Source of the DNA: Rhabdochromatium marinum | GTDB lineage: Bacteria > Pseudomonadota > Gammaproteobacteria > Chromatiales > Chromatiaceae | Length of the DNA: 64,000 bases | Assembly: GCF_016583795.1 (NCBI RefSeq) | Contig: NZ_NRRS01000006.1 | Coordinates: 1 to 64,000 of the forward strand | Direction: 5' to 3' | Shown here: positions 34,222 to 41,865 of the stretch, one piece after another | Numbering within the stretch: the stretch's first letter is position 1 | Layout of the letters: every line of letters begins with the position of its first letter | Notes under the pieces: generated by a model | Database searches by the model: none | Seen by the model: only the letters and a program-made list of their open reading frames with translations | What the model was told of the DNA's origin: nothing | Position numbers and translations under genes: made by a program

Positions 34222-35830
34222 CAGCAATTCCCGCCGAAAAAATTTTCGGCGTAACAACAGCAGGTTGGCCCAGGCTCAAAAAAAGTTTTTCGTAAACTTT
34301 TGGCGCTGACTCGGTAGACTGGCCGGCATCGTTCAATGTCAGATTGCGAGGGTGGTGCTGATGAGCACGCCGTTTTGCCGCAAGCATCTCAGCATTGAGG
34401 GGCTGCTCAAAGAAGCGCATCAGGTGTTTCGTCGAATCCCCGATGCGCCGGGTAACGACATCGCCTTGGTCGATCATCTGATGTCGGGGCTGGCGATCTT
34501 CGGGTTGAAGTATCCGTCGCTGCTGCAGTTCGATCAGGACTGCCGGGAGGAGACGACGCGAGCGAATCTCAAGGCGCTCTATGGGATTGAGCAGGCCCCG
34601 AGCGACACGCGCCTGCGCGAGCGGCTCGATGAGCTTGACCCGAGCCAGGTACGCCCCCTCTATCAAGCGTTGTTTGCTCAGTTGCAGCGCGGCAAGGGGC
34701 TGGAAGGATTCGCCTACCTTGATGGCCATTACCTGCTCTCCGTCGATGGCACGGGCTATTTCTCCTCCAAGCAGGTCCACTGTCCGTACTGCGCCGAGAA
34801 GCACCACCGCGACGGCACCATCACCTACTATCATCAGATGCTCGGTGCGGTGTTGGTCCATCCGGATTGCCGGGAAGTCTTTCCCTTGGCCCCCGAGCCC
34901 ATCCTCAAGCCCGATGGGTCGAACAAAAACGACTGCGAGCGCAACGCCGCCAAACGCTTGCTGAGCGATGTGCGTCGCGAGCATCCCCACCTGAAGCTGA
35001 TTGTCGTTGAAGATGGCTTGGCCTCCAATGGACCGCACATCCGCCATCTGCAAGCGCTGGATCTGCGCTTCATCCTCGGGGCCAAGCCGAGTGATCACAC
35101 GTTCTTGTTCGAGTGGGTGGCGGCGACGGAGCAGACGCGCGAGGTCAGCTTCAGCAACGAGGACGGCTATCGTCATCGCTTTCGCTACCTCAACCACGCG
35201 CCACTGAACGACACCCACTTCGACTTGGAGGTCAATTTCTTCGAATACTGGGAGTACGCCCCCGACGGGGGCGTGCAGCACTTCTCCTGGGTGACGGATC
35301 TCCTCATCGACGACACCAACCTCATGACCCTAATGCGAGGTGCACGCGCACGCTGGAAAATCGAGAACGAAACCTTCAACACCCTCAAAAACCAAGGCTA
35401 TCACTTCGAGCACAACTTCGGTCACGGCCATCAGCATCTCAGCACTGTGCTCATGCACCTGATGATGCTGGCGTTTCTGATCGATCAGATCCAACAACGC
35501 TGCTGCCGGCTGTTCCAGGCCGCCGTGACGGCGGCCAAGAGCAAGACGCGGTTCTGGCGCAAGTTGCGCAACCGCTTCGATCTGTGCCTGATCCCCAATT
35601 GGGAGGTGCTCTATCAATCCATTATCGACCCACCGCAGATCGCCTTGGGGTACAACACCTCGTAGCCCCCCGGCCGTGACCGATCGTGCTTGAGGTGTCG
35701 TTTGAGGGTGAGAACAAGCCGGGCGTACCACAGCGCTTCTTTGTCGCGAGGTGTTCGCGTGCCGGTTGATTTTCAACGGCGGATCGGGGCCATCGCAACC
35801 GCTCGCCACAGAGGTCAGCGGGAATTGCTG
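34222..35830 (+). mobile_element. Complete insertion sequence with 13-bp inverted repeats
   Basis: A 1.6-kb element bounded by perfect terminal repeats: CAGCAATTCCCGC at 34222-34234 and its reverse complement GCGGGAATTGCTG at 35818-35830. It carries one transposase gene. A perfect palindrome (CGCCGAAAA-AA-TTTTCGGCG, 34232-34251) overlaps the left end and could block read-through. I see no matching target duplication in the flanks. The flank on the left is the cut transposase tail and on the right an IS607 element, so the ends have been rearranged after insertion. Confidence 0.8.
34361..35665 (+). CDS. DDE transposase of the 1.6-kb IS
   Basis: About 434 residues. DDE landmarks are SVDGTGYFSS (first Asp), VVEDGLASN (second Asp) and WKIENETFNTLKNQGY (Glu, with Lys seven residues on, an IS4-superfamily-style signature). 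A Cys-pair insertion (VHCPYCAEKHH) follows the first Asp. I cannot assign the IS family with certainty. ATG 34361 is used; the frame is open from GTG 34352. The gene appears intact, so the element may still be active. Confidence 0.85.
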   Translation: MSTPFCRKHLSIEGLLKEAHQVFRRIPDAPGNDIALVDHLMSGLAIFGLKYPSLLQFDQDCREETTRANLKALYGIEQAPSDTRLRERLDELDPSQVRPLYQALFAQLQRGKGLEGFAYLDGHYLLSVDGTGYFSSKQVHCPYCAEKHHRDGTITYYHQMLGAVLVHPDCREVFPLAPEPILKPDGSNKNDCERNAAKRLLSDVRREHPHLKLIVVEDGLASNGPHIRHLQALDLRFILGAKPSDHTFLFEWVAATEQTREVSFSNEDGYRHRFRYLNHAPLNDTHFDLEVNFFEYWEYAPDGGVQHFSWVTDLLIDDTNLMTLMRGARARWKIENETFNTLKNQGYHFEHNFGHGHQHLSTVLMHLMMLAFLIDQIQQRCCRLFQAAVTAAKSKTRFWRKLRNRFDLCLIPNWEVLYQSIIDPPQIALGYNTS

Positions 35831-35860
35831 GAGCAAACAACTGTTCCTTGATTTATTACT

Positions 35861-35878
35861 GAAAGTTGTTAAACTTTC
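35861..35878 (+). promoter_or_regulatory. Inverted repeat before the IS607 recombinase
   Basis: GAAAGTT-GTTA-AACTTTC, a perfect 7-base dyad six bases before the recombinase ATG. It could be the left-end binding site of the TnpA MerR-like domain or an operator for self-repression. AT-rich, unlike its surroundings. Confidence 0.45.
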
Positions 35879-35883
35879 TTATT

Positions 35884-36513
35884 ATGAGCAAGCGATACAG
35901 CATTGGTGAATTTGCTAAGCGGATTGGGCGGTCGCCACAGACGATCCGGCGGTGGGAAACCGAGGGGAAGCTACAAGCCAAGCGGTTGCCGTCGGGACAT
36001 CGGTATTTTGATGAATCCGATGTGCGCTTGATGCTGGGCGGGGCGCCGAAGACGCGGGATGTGGTGGTCTATTGCCGGGTCTCCAGCGCCGGACAAAAAG
36101 ACGATCTCGCCTCGCAAGTACGAGCGATGGAAACCTACTGCCTGGGCGCGGGGATCGCGGTGGATGAGTGGATCCAAGAGATCGGCGGCGGGATGAACTT
36201 CAAACGCAAGCGCTTTCTTGCCCTGATTGACCGGATTCAGCGCGGGGAAGTGCGCCTGTTGCTAATCGCCCACAAAGACCGGCTGATGCGCTTTGGGTTT
36301 GATTTGTTCGCGCACATGGCCGAGGAAAACGGTTGCGAGATCACGGTGGTGAATCAAGAAGCGTACTCGCCTGAGCAGGAAATGGTCGAGGATCTGATGG
36401 CGATTGTGCAGACCTTCAGTTGCCGTTTGTATGGGATGCGCAAGTACCAACAACAGATCAAGGAGGATTTTGCTGAGATGCCGATTCATCAGCCAAAGGA
36501 TCGGTGCGAATGA
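35884..36513 (+). CDS. tnpA: IS607-family serine recombinase (TnpA)
   Basis: A 209-residue transposase of the IS607 family. Residues 1-55 are a MerR-type helix-turn-helix (YSIGEFAKRIGRSPQTIRRW, then SGHRYFDESDV). Residues 60-190 are a serine-recombinase catalytic domain with VVYCRVSS (nucleophile Ser67), LASQVRAME, KDRLMRFGFD and the Arg-containing helix. All key residues are present, so it is probably active. ATG 35884 is set by the family N-terminus; the upstream frame to 35866 is not needed. Its stop overlaps the ATG of the tnpB pseudogene as ATGA. Confidence 0.9.
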   Translation: MSKRYSIGEFAKRIGRSPQTIRRWETEGKLQAKRLPSGHRYFDESDVRLMLGGAPKTRDVVVYCRVSSAGQKDDLASQVRAMETYCLGAGIAVDEWIQEIGGGMNFKRKRFLALIDRIQRGEVRLLLIAHKDRLMRFGFDLFAHMAEENGCEITVVNQEAYSPEQEMVEDLMAIVQTFSCRLYGMRKYQQQIKEDFAEMPIHQPKDRCE

Positions 36514-36969
36514 AAGTCACCCGAATCCATCGCGCCCAGCGCGTGAACAAAGGCAAGGTCGCCGCCTTGCGCGAACAGGCGCAGCGGCTCGGGCCGGTGC
36601 GCTCTGAAGTCTGGCAGCGATTCGGCTCGCTGCGAGGCGTCAACCGCACCGACCGTCAGATTCGCGATCAATGGCTGAAAGACCAGCGCGTCTTTCCGGT
36701 CTCGGCCAATGCCTGGTAAAGAAACCCTGCGCGATGCTAAGGGCGACATCACCGCCAACATGGAAGCGGCCAAAATCAAGGCGCGCCGGTGCATCTGGCG
36801 TCACAACGAATGGACAAGCGATCCGTATCTGCGCCGAATCATGCCCATCTTGCTCGAACGCACTGAGCGCCTTCGGTTGGGACTGCTCAACCAGGACTCC
36901 AGTTGCTCGCCTGGCATCAACCGGATGCTATCAACGGAGAGCGAAGTGCCGAAAAACCACTCACTATGA
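36510..36969 (+). pseudogene. tnpB: Broken TnpB of the IS607 element
   Basis: The N-terminal part of the RNA-guided nuclease TnpB that travels with IS607 TnpA. The first frame runs to FPVSANAW and stops at TAA 36717-36719. Removing one T at 36717 restores the family sequence ANAW-KETLRDAKGDITANMEAAKIKARR. The second frame then runs through HNEWTSDPYLRRIMP and ends at 36969. A normal TnpB has about 400 residues with a RuvC domain and zinc finger; all of that is missing. The omega-RNA normally encoded over the 3' end is therefore absent too. Confidence 0.75.
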
Positions 36970-37002
36970 GCAATTTTGTTTAGGTTTTTAGGAGCAGCAG
37001 CG

Positions 37003-37569
37003 ATGAAGGCTTTAAACCCAATCCTGATCGTGTCGGCACGGATAGTGAGCGTTGCCTCGATCCTGGTGCTGACGGCACTGATGCTCGGTTGTTCCACTCA
37101 GTCACCCAAGGACATCGATTACGATCTGGCGGCGACCAACATCAAACCCTATGAATATGGCCAAGTGCTTTGTCATGGTGTGGCGATGGCAGTGCGCCAC
37201 ACCTGCATCACGCGCGCAATGCAGCACTATCGCGAGCGGGTGCGGGTGGATGGCCCGCCGACCGAGGCCACGCAGGGACCCTTTACCATGGTGTTTGCCG
37301 ACGGTGACTTTTATGTCGGGCGCTATGTTTCGGATCCCTTTGCCGCGTCTTTCAGCGCTCGCAATGCGCGTGGTCAACACTGTCGCGGGCGTTACAGCGC
37401 CTATTACGGTGACAAGGAGGCAATTTTCAAGATCCGTTGCGATGATGGAATCACTGGACGTGGCAACATTATCCTCGATCTGGGTGGACGCAATGGCCTG
37501 GGTGAGTTCAGGCTAAACAACGGCCGCCATGGGCGTATTGCCTTTGGCTATGCGGCGGTAGAGATTTAG
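37003..37569 (+). CDS. Predicted lipoprotein of unknown function
   Basis: A 188-residue protein with a lipoprotein signal peptide: positively charged start, hydrophobic stretch, then lipobox LMLGC at about residues 22-26. The mature part has three Cys ([24 protein letters not shown] plus IRCDDG) and a beta-rich C-terminus with GDFYVGRY and [21 protein letters not shown] do not recognise a family. ATG 37003 has AGGAGCAGC upstream. Its stop overlaps the end of rimO, which is on the opposite strand, by four bases. Confidence 0.75.
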   Translation: MKALNPILIVSARIVSVASILVLTALMLGCSTQSPKDIDYDLAATNIKPYEYGQVLCHGVAMAVRHTCITRAMQHYRERVRVDGPPTEATQGPFTMVFADGDFYVGRYVSDPFAASFSARNARGQHCRGRYSAYYGDKEAIFKIRCDDGITGRGNIILDLGGRNGLGEFRLNNGRHGRIAFGYAAVEI

Positions 37570-38897
37570 TGGGCATCGTAGTCGGCCGGTTCACCGATGA
37601 GATCATAATCACCGCTGCCGGTGATGCGCACCAGGATAAAGTCGCCGGGTTCGATCTCCCAGCGACCTGGGATAATCACCTCGCCGTCGATCTCCGGTGC
37701 GTCGGCATGGCTGCGGGCGATGCAGCGATCCGGCTCGATACGATCAATCATTACTGTCAGTTCCTGGCCGACGTAGGCTTTCAGCTTGGCGTGGCTGATG
37801 GCGGCCTGATGCTGCATGAAGCGTTCGAGTCGCTCCTGTCGGATAGCCTCCGGTACCGGATCGGCCAGCGCATTGGCGGCGGCGCCTTCCACCGGCGAGT
37901 AGGCAAAGCCGCCGACCCGATCCAGCTGCGCCTGGGTTAAAAATTCCAGTAACTGCTCGAAGTCGGCAGCGGTCTCGCCGGGAAATCCCACAATAAAGGT
38001 GCTGCGCACCACTAACGTCGGGCATTGCTCACGCCAGTGCGCCAGGCGCTCTAGCATGCGTTCACTGGCGGCTGGGCGGCGCATGGCGCGCAATATCCGG
38101 GGGCTGGCATGCTGGAGCGGCATGTCGAGGTAGGGCAGAATTTTATCCTGCGCCATGAGTTCGATCAGCTGATCGACCGCCGGGTAGGGATAGACATAGT
38201 GCAGACGCACCCAGGGGGCGATTTCCCCCAGCACCCGGGCCAGGGAGCTGAGATCGGTGCGCAGGGGACGACCACGCCAGAAGTCGAGTTTATGGTTGAG
38301 GTCGCGGCCATAGGCACCCGTGTCCTGGGCGATCACCATCAATTCGCGCACGCCGCTGTCAACCAGTTGCTGCGCTTCCTCCAGGACTTCGCCGATAAGG
38401 CGGCTGCGCAGGGGACCACGCAGGCTGGGAATCACACAGAAGCGACAGTGCTGATCGCAGCCCTCGGCAATCTTAAGATAAGCGGTATGCGCTGGGGTGA
38501 GCTTGATGCCCTGGGGTGGCAGCAGGTCGCCGAATGGATGCTGCGGGGGTGGCAGATACTGATGGACTACCTGCATCACCGCATCGCTTTGCGCGGGGCC
38601 GGTAATGGCCAGCAACTGCGGATAGGTGGCGCGGATCAGCTCGGCGCGCGCGCCCAGACAGCCGGTGACAATGACTTGGCCATGGAGTTTGAGGGCCTCG
38701 CCGATGGCGTCCAGCGATTCGGCGACCGCGTCCTCAATAAAACCGCAGGTATTGATGATCACCAGATGCGCCGAGGCATAGTCCGGCGCGATCCGATAGC
38801 CTTCGGCCCGCAGCCGGGTGAGCAGACGCTCGGAATCCACCGTGGCTTTTGGACAGCCCAGGCTGATAAAACCAATACTCGGAATCTCGGTAGTCAC
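37566..38897 (-). CDS. rimO: Ribosomal protein S12 methylthiotransferase RimO
   Basis: A 443-residue radical-SAM methylthiotransferase that adds a methylthio group to the conserved Asp of ribosomal protein S12. The N-terminal cluster-binding cysteines are seen in [22 protein letters not shown] and [11 protein letters not shown]. The radical-SAM motif is [19 protein letters not shown]-terminal TRAM domain follows ([14 protein letters not shown] onward). [15 protein letters not shown] at the N-terminus distinguishes RimO from MiaB. It is convergent with the lipoprotein gene. The region upstream of its start is where the IscB element has landed. Confidence 0.96.
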   Translation of the reverse strand: MTTEIPSIGFISLGCPKATVDSERLLTRLRAEGYRIAPDYASAHLVIINTCGFIEDAVAESLDAIGEALKLHGQVIVTGCLGARAELIRATYPQLLAITGPAQSDAVMQVVHQYLPPPQHPFGDLLPPQGIKLTPAHTAYLKIAEGCDQHCRFCVIPSLRGPLRSRLIGEVLEEAQQLVDSGVRELMVIAQDTGAYGRDLNHKLDFWRGRPLRTDLSSLARVLGEIAPWVRLHYVYPYPAVDQLIELMAQDKILPYLDMPLQHASPRILRAMRRPAASERMLERLAHWREQCPTLVVRSTFIVGFPGETAADFEQLLEFLTQAQLDRVGGFAYSPVEGAAANALADPVPEAIRQERLERFMQHQAAISHAKLKAYVGQELTVMIDRIEPDRCIARSHADAPEIDGEVIIPGRWEIEPGDFILVRITGSGDYDLIGEPADYDAH

Positions 38898-39082
38898 AGG
38901 GCTTGGGGCTCCGGTTTTGTTACAGCGGAGAGGAACTATAGCGTTTTGCTCAGATTTTTTCTTGCGAGCCGCTGTATTTCCGGTAGGATGACCGGCGGAT
39001 TGGCCGCAGCTGATGTGGACGATTCTCCCAAGCCACTGGTCTTGACAACCGTGTCGGAGTTATATGTAACCACCGTCAACTA
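38898..39082. other. Gap between rimO and the IscB element
   Basis: Holds the rimO upstream region. A short forward frame starts at ATG 38988 ([20 protein letters not shown]) and runs 47 codons into the element, to 39131. It could be the 5' stub of a gene cut by the insertion or chance; the sequence after residue 28 is element DNA. No sigma-70 promoter is convincing. Confidence 0.4.
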
Positions 39083-39121
39083 CCCCCGCCTGAAGGCGAG
39101 GGCTTGTGAGGCGACTCATGA

Positions 39122-39364
39122 GCTGGGTTGACCAGGGAAAGCGGTAGCCAATCCGCTACGTTTGCAACAGGTCGTTAAGACCCACTCCGGGATGCTTCCT
39201 CAGTCCCGGACACTGGAAGATCAGGATCATGCTGACGAAAGGTAAAACGTCGAAGGTCTTGATCGCTGTCGCAAGGCGGGAGCCGGTTGCAGACAGTCCC
39301 GAGGGGAGCGAGCCGCAAGGCTCCGTCACCAGGCCCGTAAGGGCAACGAGTGTGGAGAAACGAC
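39122..39364 (+). ncRNA. Omega RNA (HEARO) for IscB
   Basis: A strongly structured 240-base leader directly before iscB, the position of the omega RNA that guides IscB. Stems seen: AGCGG/CCGCT (39140-39144 with 39153-39157); TCCGGGA/TCCCGGA (39186-39192 with 39204-39210); GACG/CGTC (39234-39237 with 39248-39251) inside AGATCA/TGATC (39218-39264); CTGTC/GACAG (39266-39270 with 39292-39296); GAGCC-GCAA-GGCTC (39310-39323); GCCC-GTAA-GGGC (39333-39344). Two loops are GNRA tetraloops. The guide should be the roughly 16 bases 5' of the scaffold, about 39106-39121 if the scaffold begins at 39122. The 5' boundary is uncertain. Confidence 0.8.
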
Positions 39365-40714
39365 ATGGCCGTTTTTGTTTTGGATAAGCAGAAAAAGCCG
39401 CTGATGCCCTGTACGGAGAAACGCGCGCGGTTATTACTTCAGCGCGGGCGCGCGGTGGTTGTGCGTCTGGCCCCCTTCACCCTTCGCCTGAAAGATCGCG
39501 TGGGTGGGACACGACAGCCGCTGCGCGTGAAGCTCGACCCAGGCAGCAAGACAACGGGGATTGCTGTGGTGCGCGAATCCGAAATCATTGACAGAGACAC
39601 TGGCGAGGTCGAACGGACCGCGCATGTCCTCTGGCTCGGGGCGTTGGAGCATCGGGGGCCGTGGATCCGTGAGGCACTGGAGAAACGCCGCCATTACCGT
39701 CGCGCCCGGCGCGCGCGCAAGACCCGCTACCGGGCGCCACGTTTCCTCAACAGAACCCGCCGCGACGGCTGGTTACCGCCATGGTTGCAGCATCGAATCG
39801 ACACCACCCGCCACTGGGTGGATCGGTTGCGGCGGCTCGCCCCAATCACCGCCCTCAGCCAAGAGCTGGTGCGCTTCGATACCCAGGCGCTCCAAAACCC
39901 GGAGATTGCCGGTGTCGAGTACCAACAAGGCGAACTCGCAGGCTACGAGGTGCGTGAGTACCTGCTGGAAAAGTGGCACCGGACCTGCGCCTACTGTGGC
40001 GCGACGAACGTGCCGCTGGAGATCGAACATCTCCACCCCAAGAGCCGGGGCGGATCGGATCGGGTCTCGAATCTGACGCTCGCCTGCCGGCTCTGCAACG
40101 AACACAAGGGAAACCAGCCAATCGAGGTGTTCCTCAAGGATAAGCCGACGCTCCTGAACAAGATTCAGGCGCAAGCCAAAGCCCCCTTTCAGGACGCCGC
40201 TGCCGTCAATGCGACGCGCTGGGCGCTGTTCAATGCGCTCAAAGCAACCGGCTTGCCCGTTGAAACCGGCTCGGGCGGGCGCACCAAATACAACCGCACG
40301 CGGCTGGGCATCCCCAAGACCCATGCCCTGGATGCTGTCTGCGTCGGTACCGTCGATCAGGTGAATCACTGGAACCGCCCGATCCTGGCGATCCGGGCCA
40401 CGGGGCGCGGAAGCTACGGCCGCACGCGGGCGTTCAACAACGGCTTTCCGCGCGGGTATCTCATCCGCCACAAGCGCGTTCATGGTTTTCAGACCGGCGA
40501 TTGGGTGCGCGCCGAGGTACCCAAAGGCAAGAAGGCCGGTGTGCATCTCGGGCGCGTGGCGGTGCGTGCCACCGGATCGTTTAACCTTCAGACCCCTGAC
40601 GCGACCGTGCAGGGCATTTCATACCGTTACTGCCGTGTGCTGCAACGCGCCGACGGTTATGGCTATTGCGTTCAACCCAAACCTTTAACGGAGGAGACGA
40701 GACGGACGGCCTAA
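39365..40714 (+). CDS. iscB: IscB RNA-guided nuclease (OMEGA, Cas9 ancestor family)
   Basis: A 449-residue IscB. The N-terminal PLMP domain reads VFVLDKQKKPLMPCTEKRAR. RuvC-I is VKLDPGSKTTGIAVV (Asp58). An Arg-rich bridge helix lies at 107-128. RuvC-II is GVEYQQG (Glu185). The HNH domain spans about 197-250 with CAYCG, IEHLHPKSRGG (His222) and CRLCN. RuvC-III is PKTHALDAVC (His320, Asp323). All catalytic and zinc-type cysteines are present, so both strands of a target could be cut. ATG 39365 follows GGAG and matches the family start; five codons upstream in frame are omega-RNA sequence. Length is normal for IscB with a C-terminal TAM-interacting domain. No frameshift is seen. Confidence 0.95.
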   Translation: MAVFVLDKQKKPLMPCTEKRARLLLQRGRAVVVRLAPFTLRLKDRVGGTRQPLRVKLDPGSKTTGIAVVRESEIIDRDTGEVERTAHVLWLGALEHRGPWIREALEKRRHYRRARRARKTRYRAPRFLNRTRRDGWLPPWLQHRIDTTRHWVDRLRRLAPITALSQELVRFDTQALQNPEIAGVEYQQGELAGYEVREYLLEKWHRTCAYCGATNVPLEIEHLHPKSRGGSDRVSNLTLACRLCNEHKGNQPIEVFLKDKPTLLNKIQAQAKAPFQDAAAVNATRWALFNALKATGLPVETGSGGRTKYNRTRLGIPKTHALDAVCVGTVDQVNHWNRPILAIRATGRGSYGRTRAFNNGFPRGYLIRHKRVHGFQTGDWVRAEVPKGKKAGVHLGRVAVRATGSFNLQTPDATVQGISYRYCRVLQRADGYGYCVQPKPLTEETRRTA

Positions 40715-40761
40715 CCGCGCTACGCGCGGTGCGCTATCCATCCCCGCCCTGAAGGACGGGG
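40714..40761 (+). terminator. Two hairpins at the right end of the IscB element
   Basis: ACCGCGC-TAC-GCGCGGT (40714-40730) overlaps the iscB stop codon, and CCCCG-CCCTGAAGGA-CGGGG (40742-40761) follows, then TTTCTCGCGC. The second resembles the left-end hairpin and is probably the transposon right end; together they could also end iscB transcription. Confidence 0.6.
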
Positions 40762-40778
40762 TTTCTCGCGCAAGACTG

Positions 40779-40919
40779 ATGAAGAATTGTAAGTTGTGCA
40801 AATTGAGCAACACCTGCAATGATCTGCCGGGTGTCTGTATCCTGATCCCTTATCTGGCTGTGGCTGTGATTGCTGTCTCGGTGAGTTATCTGTTTGTGAC
40901 GCAAGAATTGTTGATCTAA
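40779..40919 (+). CDS. Small Cys-rich membrane protein
   Basis: A 46-residue frame reading MKNCKLCKLSNTCNDLPGVC, then a hydrophobic helix (ILIPYLAVAVIAVSVSYLF) and a short tail VTQELLI. Four Cys precede the membrane helix (C4, C7, C13, C20), in a CxxC-x5-C-x6-C spacing that could hold a metal. It ends 3 bases before the ispH start, so it likely shares that transcript. It begins within 20 bases of the IscB element's end. Function unknown. No clear ribosome-binding site is visible and the element may have replaced its upstream region. Confidence 0.55.
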   Translation: MKNCKLCKLSNTCNDLPGVCILIPYLAVAVIAVSVSYLFVTQELLI

Positions 40920-40922
40920 ATC

Positions 40923-41852
40923 ATGGATGTTTTGCTCGCCAACCCGCGTGGCTTCTGTGCCGGCGTTGATCGTGCCATTGAGATTGTTGAGCGCGTGCTG
41001 CAGCGCCATGGCGCCCCGCTCTATGTGCGTCACGAAGTGGTGCACAATCGGTATGTCGTCGAGACGCTGAAAGCGCGTGGGGTGATCTTTATCGAAGAGA
41101 TTGCCGAGGTTCCCGCCGGCGCGGTCTGCGTTTTCAGCGCGCATGGTGTGTCGCTGAGCGTGCGCCAGCAGGCCGAGGAACGCGGTTTGCAACTCTATGA
41201 TGCGACTTGTCCGCTGGTGACCAAGGTGCATCTGGAAGTCGCGCGCCATTGTCGCGAGGGCGCCGATGTGGTGCTGATCGGTCATCGCGGCCACCCGGAA
41301 GTCGAGGGCACTCTGGGTCAGTGCCGTGACGGGGAAGGGCGCATGCATCTGATCGAAACGGTTGAGGATGTGGCGAGCCTTGAGGTACGGGATCCGCAGC
41401 GGGTGTGCTATGTCACCCAAACCACCCTGTCGGTCGAGGACAGCCGCGCGATGATTGCGGCGCTTAAAGCCCGCTTTCCCGCGCTCCAGGGGCCGAAGAA
41501 AAGCGACATTTGCTATGCCACGCAGAATCGCCAGGATGCGGTGCGCGAACTGGCCGCACGGGTGGATCTCATGTTGGTGGTCGGCTCGGTCACCAGCTCC
41601 AATTCCAATCGGTTGCGTGAACTGGCGAGCGCCCAGGGCATTACGGCCTTTCTGATCGACGATGCCGAGGAGATTGATCCGCAGTGGCTGGTCGGTCAGT
41701 CGCGGGTGGCGGTGACGGCCGGAGCTTCAGCACCCGAGCTGCTGGTGCAGCAGGTTATTGAGCGGCTGCGTACCCTGGGCGCTGAATCGGTTGAGGAATG
41801 TCGCGGCGTGTCAGAAGAAGTTGTCTTCGCACTGCCGAAATCACTTGGTTAA
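40923..41852 (+). CDS. ispH: 4-hydroxy-3-methylbut-2-enyl diphosphate reductase
   Basis: IspH/LytB, 309 residues, the last enzyme of the non-mevalonate isoprenoid pathway, making IPP and DMAPP with an iron-sulfur cluster. Landmarks are [14 protein letters not shown] (Cys12), the HEVVHN His, [49 protein letters not shown] and [13 protein letters not shown]. Length and motifs are normal. It is 14 bases upstream of the ThiO-like gene. Confidence 0.97.
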   Translation: MDVLLANPRGFCAGVDRAIEIVERVLQRHGAPLYVRHEVVHNRYVVETLKARGVIFIEEIAEVPAGAVCVFSAHGVSLSVRQQAEERGLQLYDATCPLVTKVHLEVARHCREGADVVLIGHRGHPEVEGTLGQCRDGEGRMHLIETVEDVASLEVRDPQRVCYVTQTTLSVEDSRAMIAALKARFPALQGPKKSDICYATQNRQDAVRELAARVDLMLVVGSVTSSNSNRLRELASAQGITAFLIDDAEEIDPQWLVGQSRVAVTAGASAPELLVQQVIERLRTLGAESVEECRGVSEEVVFALPKSLG

Positions 41853-41865
41853 AGTGGACAAATGC

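Larger units (their letters stand above)
39083..40767 (+). mobile_element. IscB-carrying IS200/IS605-like element
   Basis: Related imperfect hairpins bracket the unit: CCCCCGCC-TGAA-GGCGAGGG at 39083-39102 and CCCCG-CCCTGAAGGA-CGGGG at 40742-40761, the latter followed by TTTCTCGCGC. Subterminal hairpins of this kind mark IS200/IS605-type ends. Inside are an omega/HEARO RNA and iscB; no TnpA transposase is present, so movement would need one in trans. Exact ends are uncertain. HEARO elements are reported to sit directly after ATGA or GTGA; both occur here (GTGA 39106-39109, ATGA 39118-39121), which would place the functional left end at 39110 or 39122 instead. Confidence 0.7.

Noticed and set aside
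34232-34251. Perfect palindrome as a phage attachment site
   Set aside because: It lies inside the left end of an IS with defined inverted repeats, and no integrase gene or second copy is nearby.
34124-35281. Minus-strand frame of 385 codons through the IS transposase
   Set aside because: Antisense shadow of the DDE transposase; only its terminal part beyond 34222 is real, as the separate IS982-like remnant.
36510-36969. TnpB as a working RNA-guided nuclease
   Set aside because: Frameshifted at 36717 and missing the RuvC and zinc-finger regions.
38109-39131. A 340-codon forward frame opposite rimO
   Set aside because: It lies antisense to a clear rimO and has no protein-like features; only its last part (after 38988) is considered as a possible short gene stub.
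40861-40919. The hydrophobic segment before ispH as the N-terminus of IspH
   Set aside because: A TAA stop at 40917-40919 separates it from the ispH ATG, and IspH begins with the normal family sequence.
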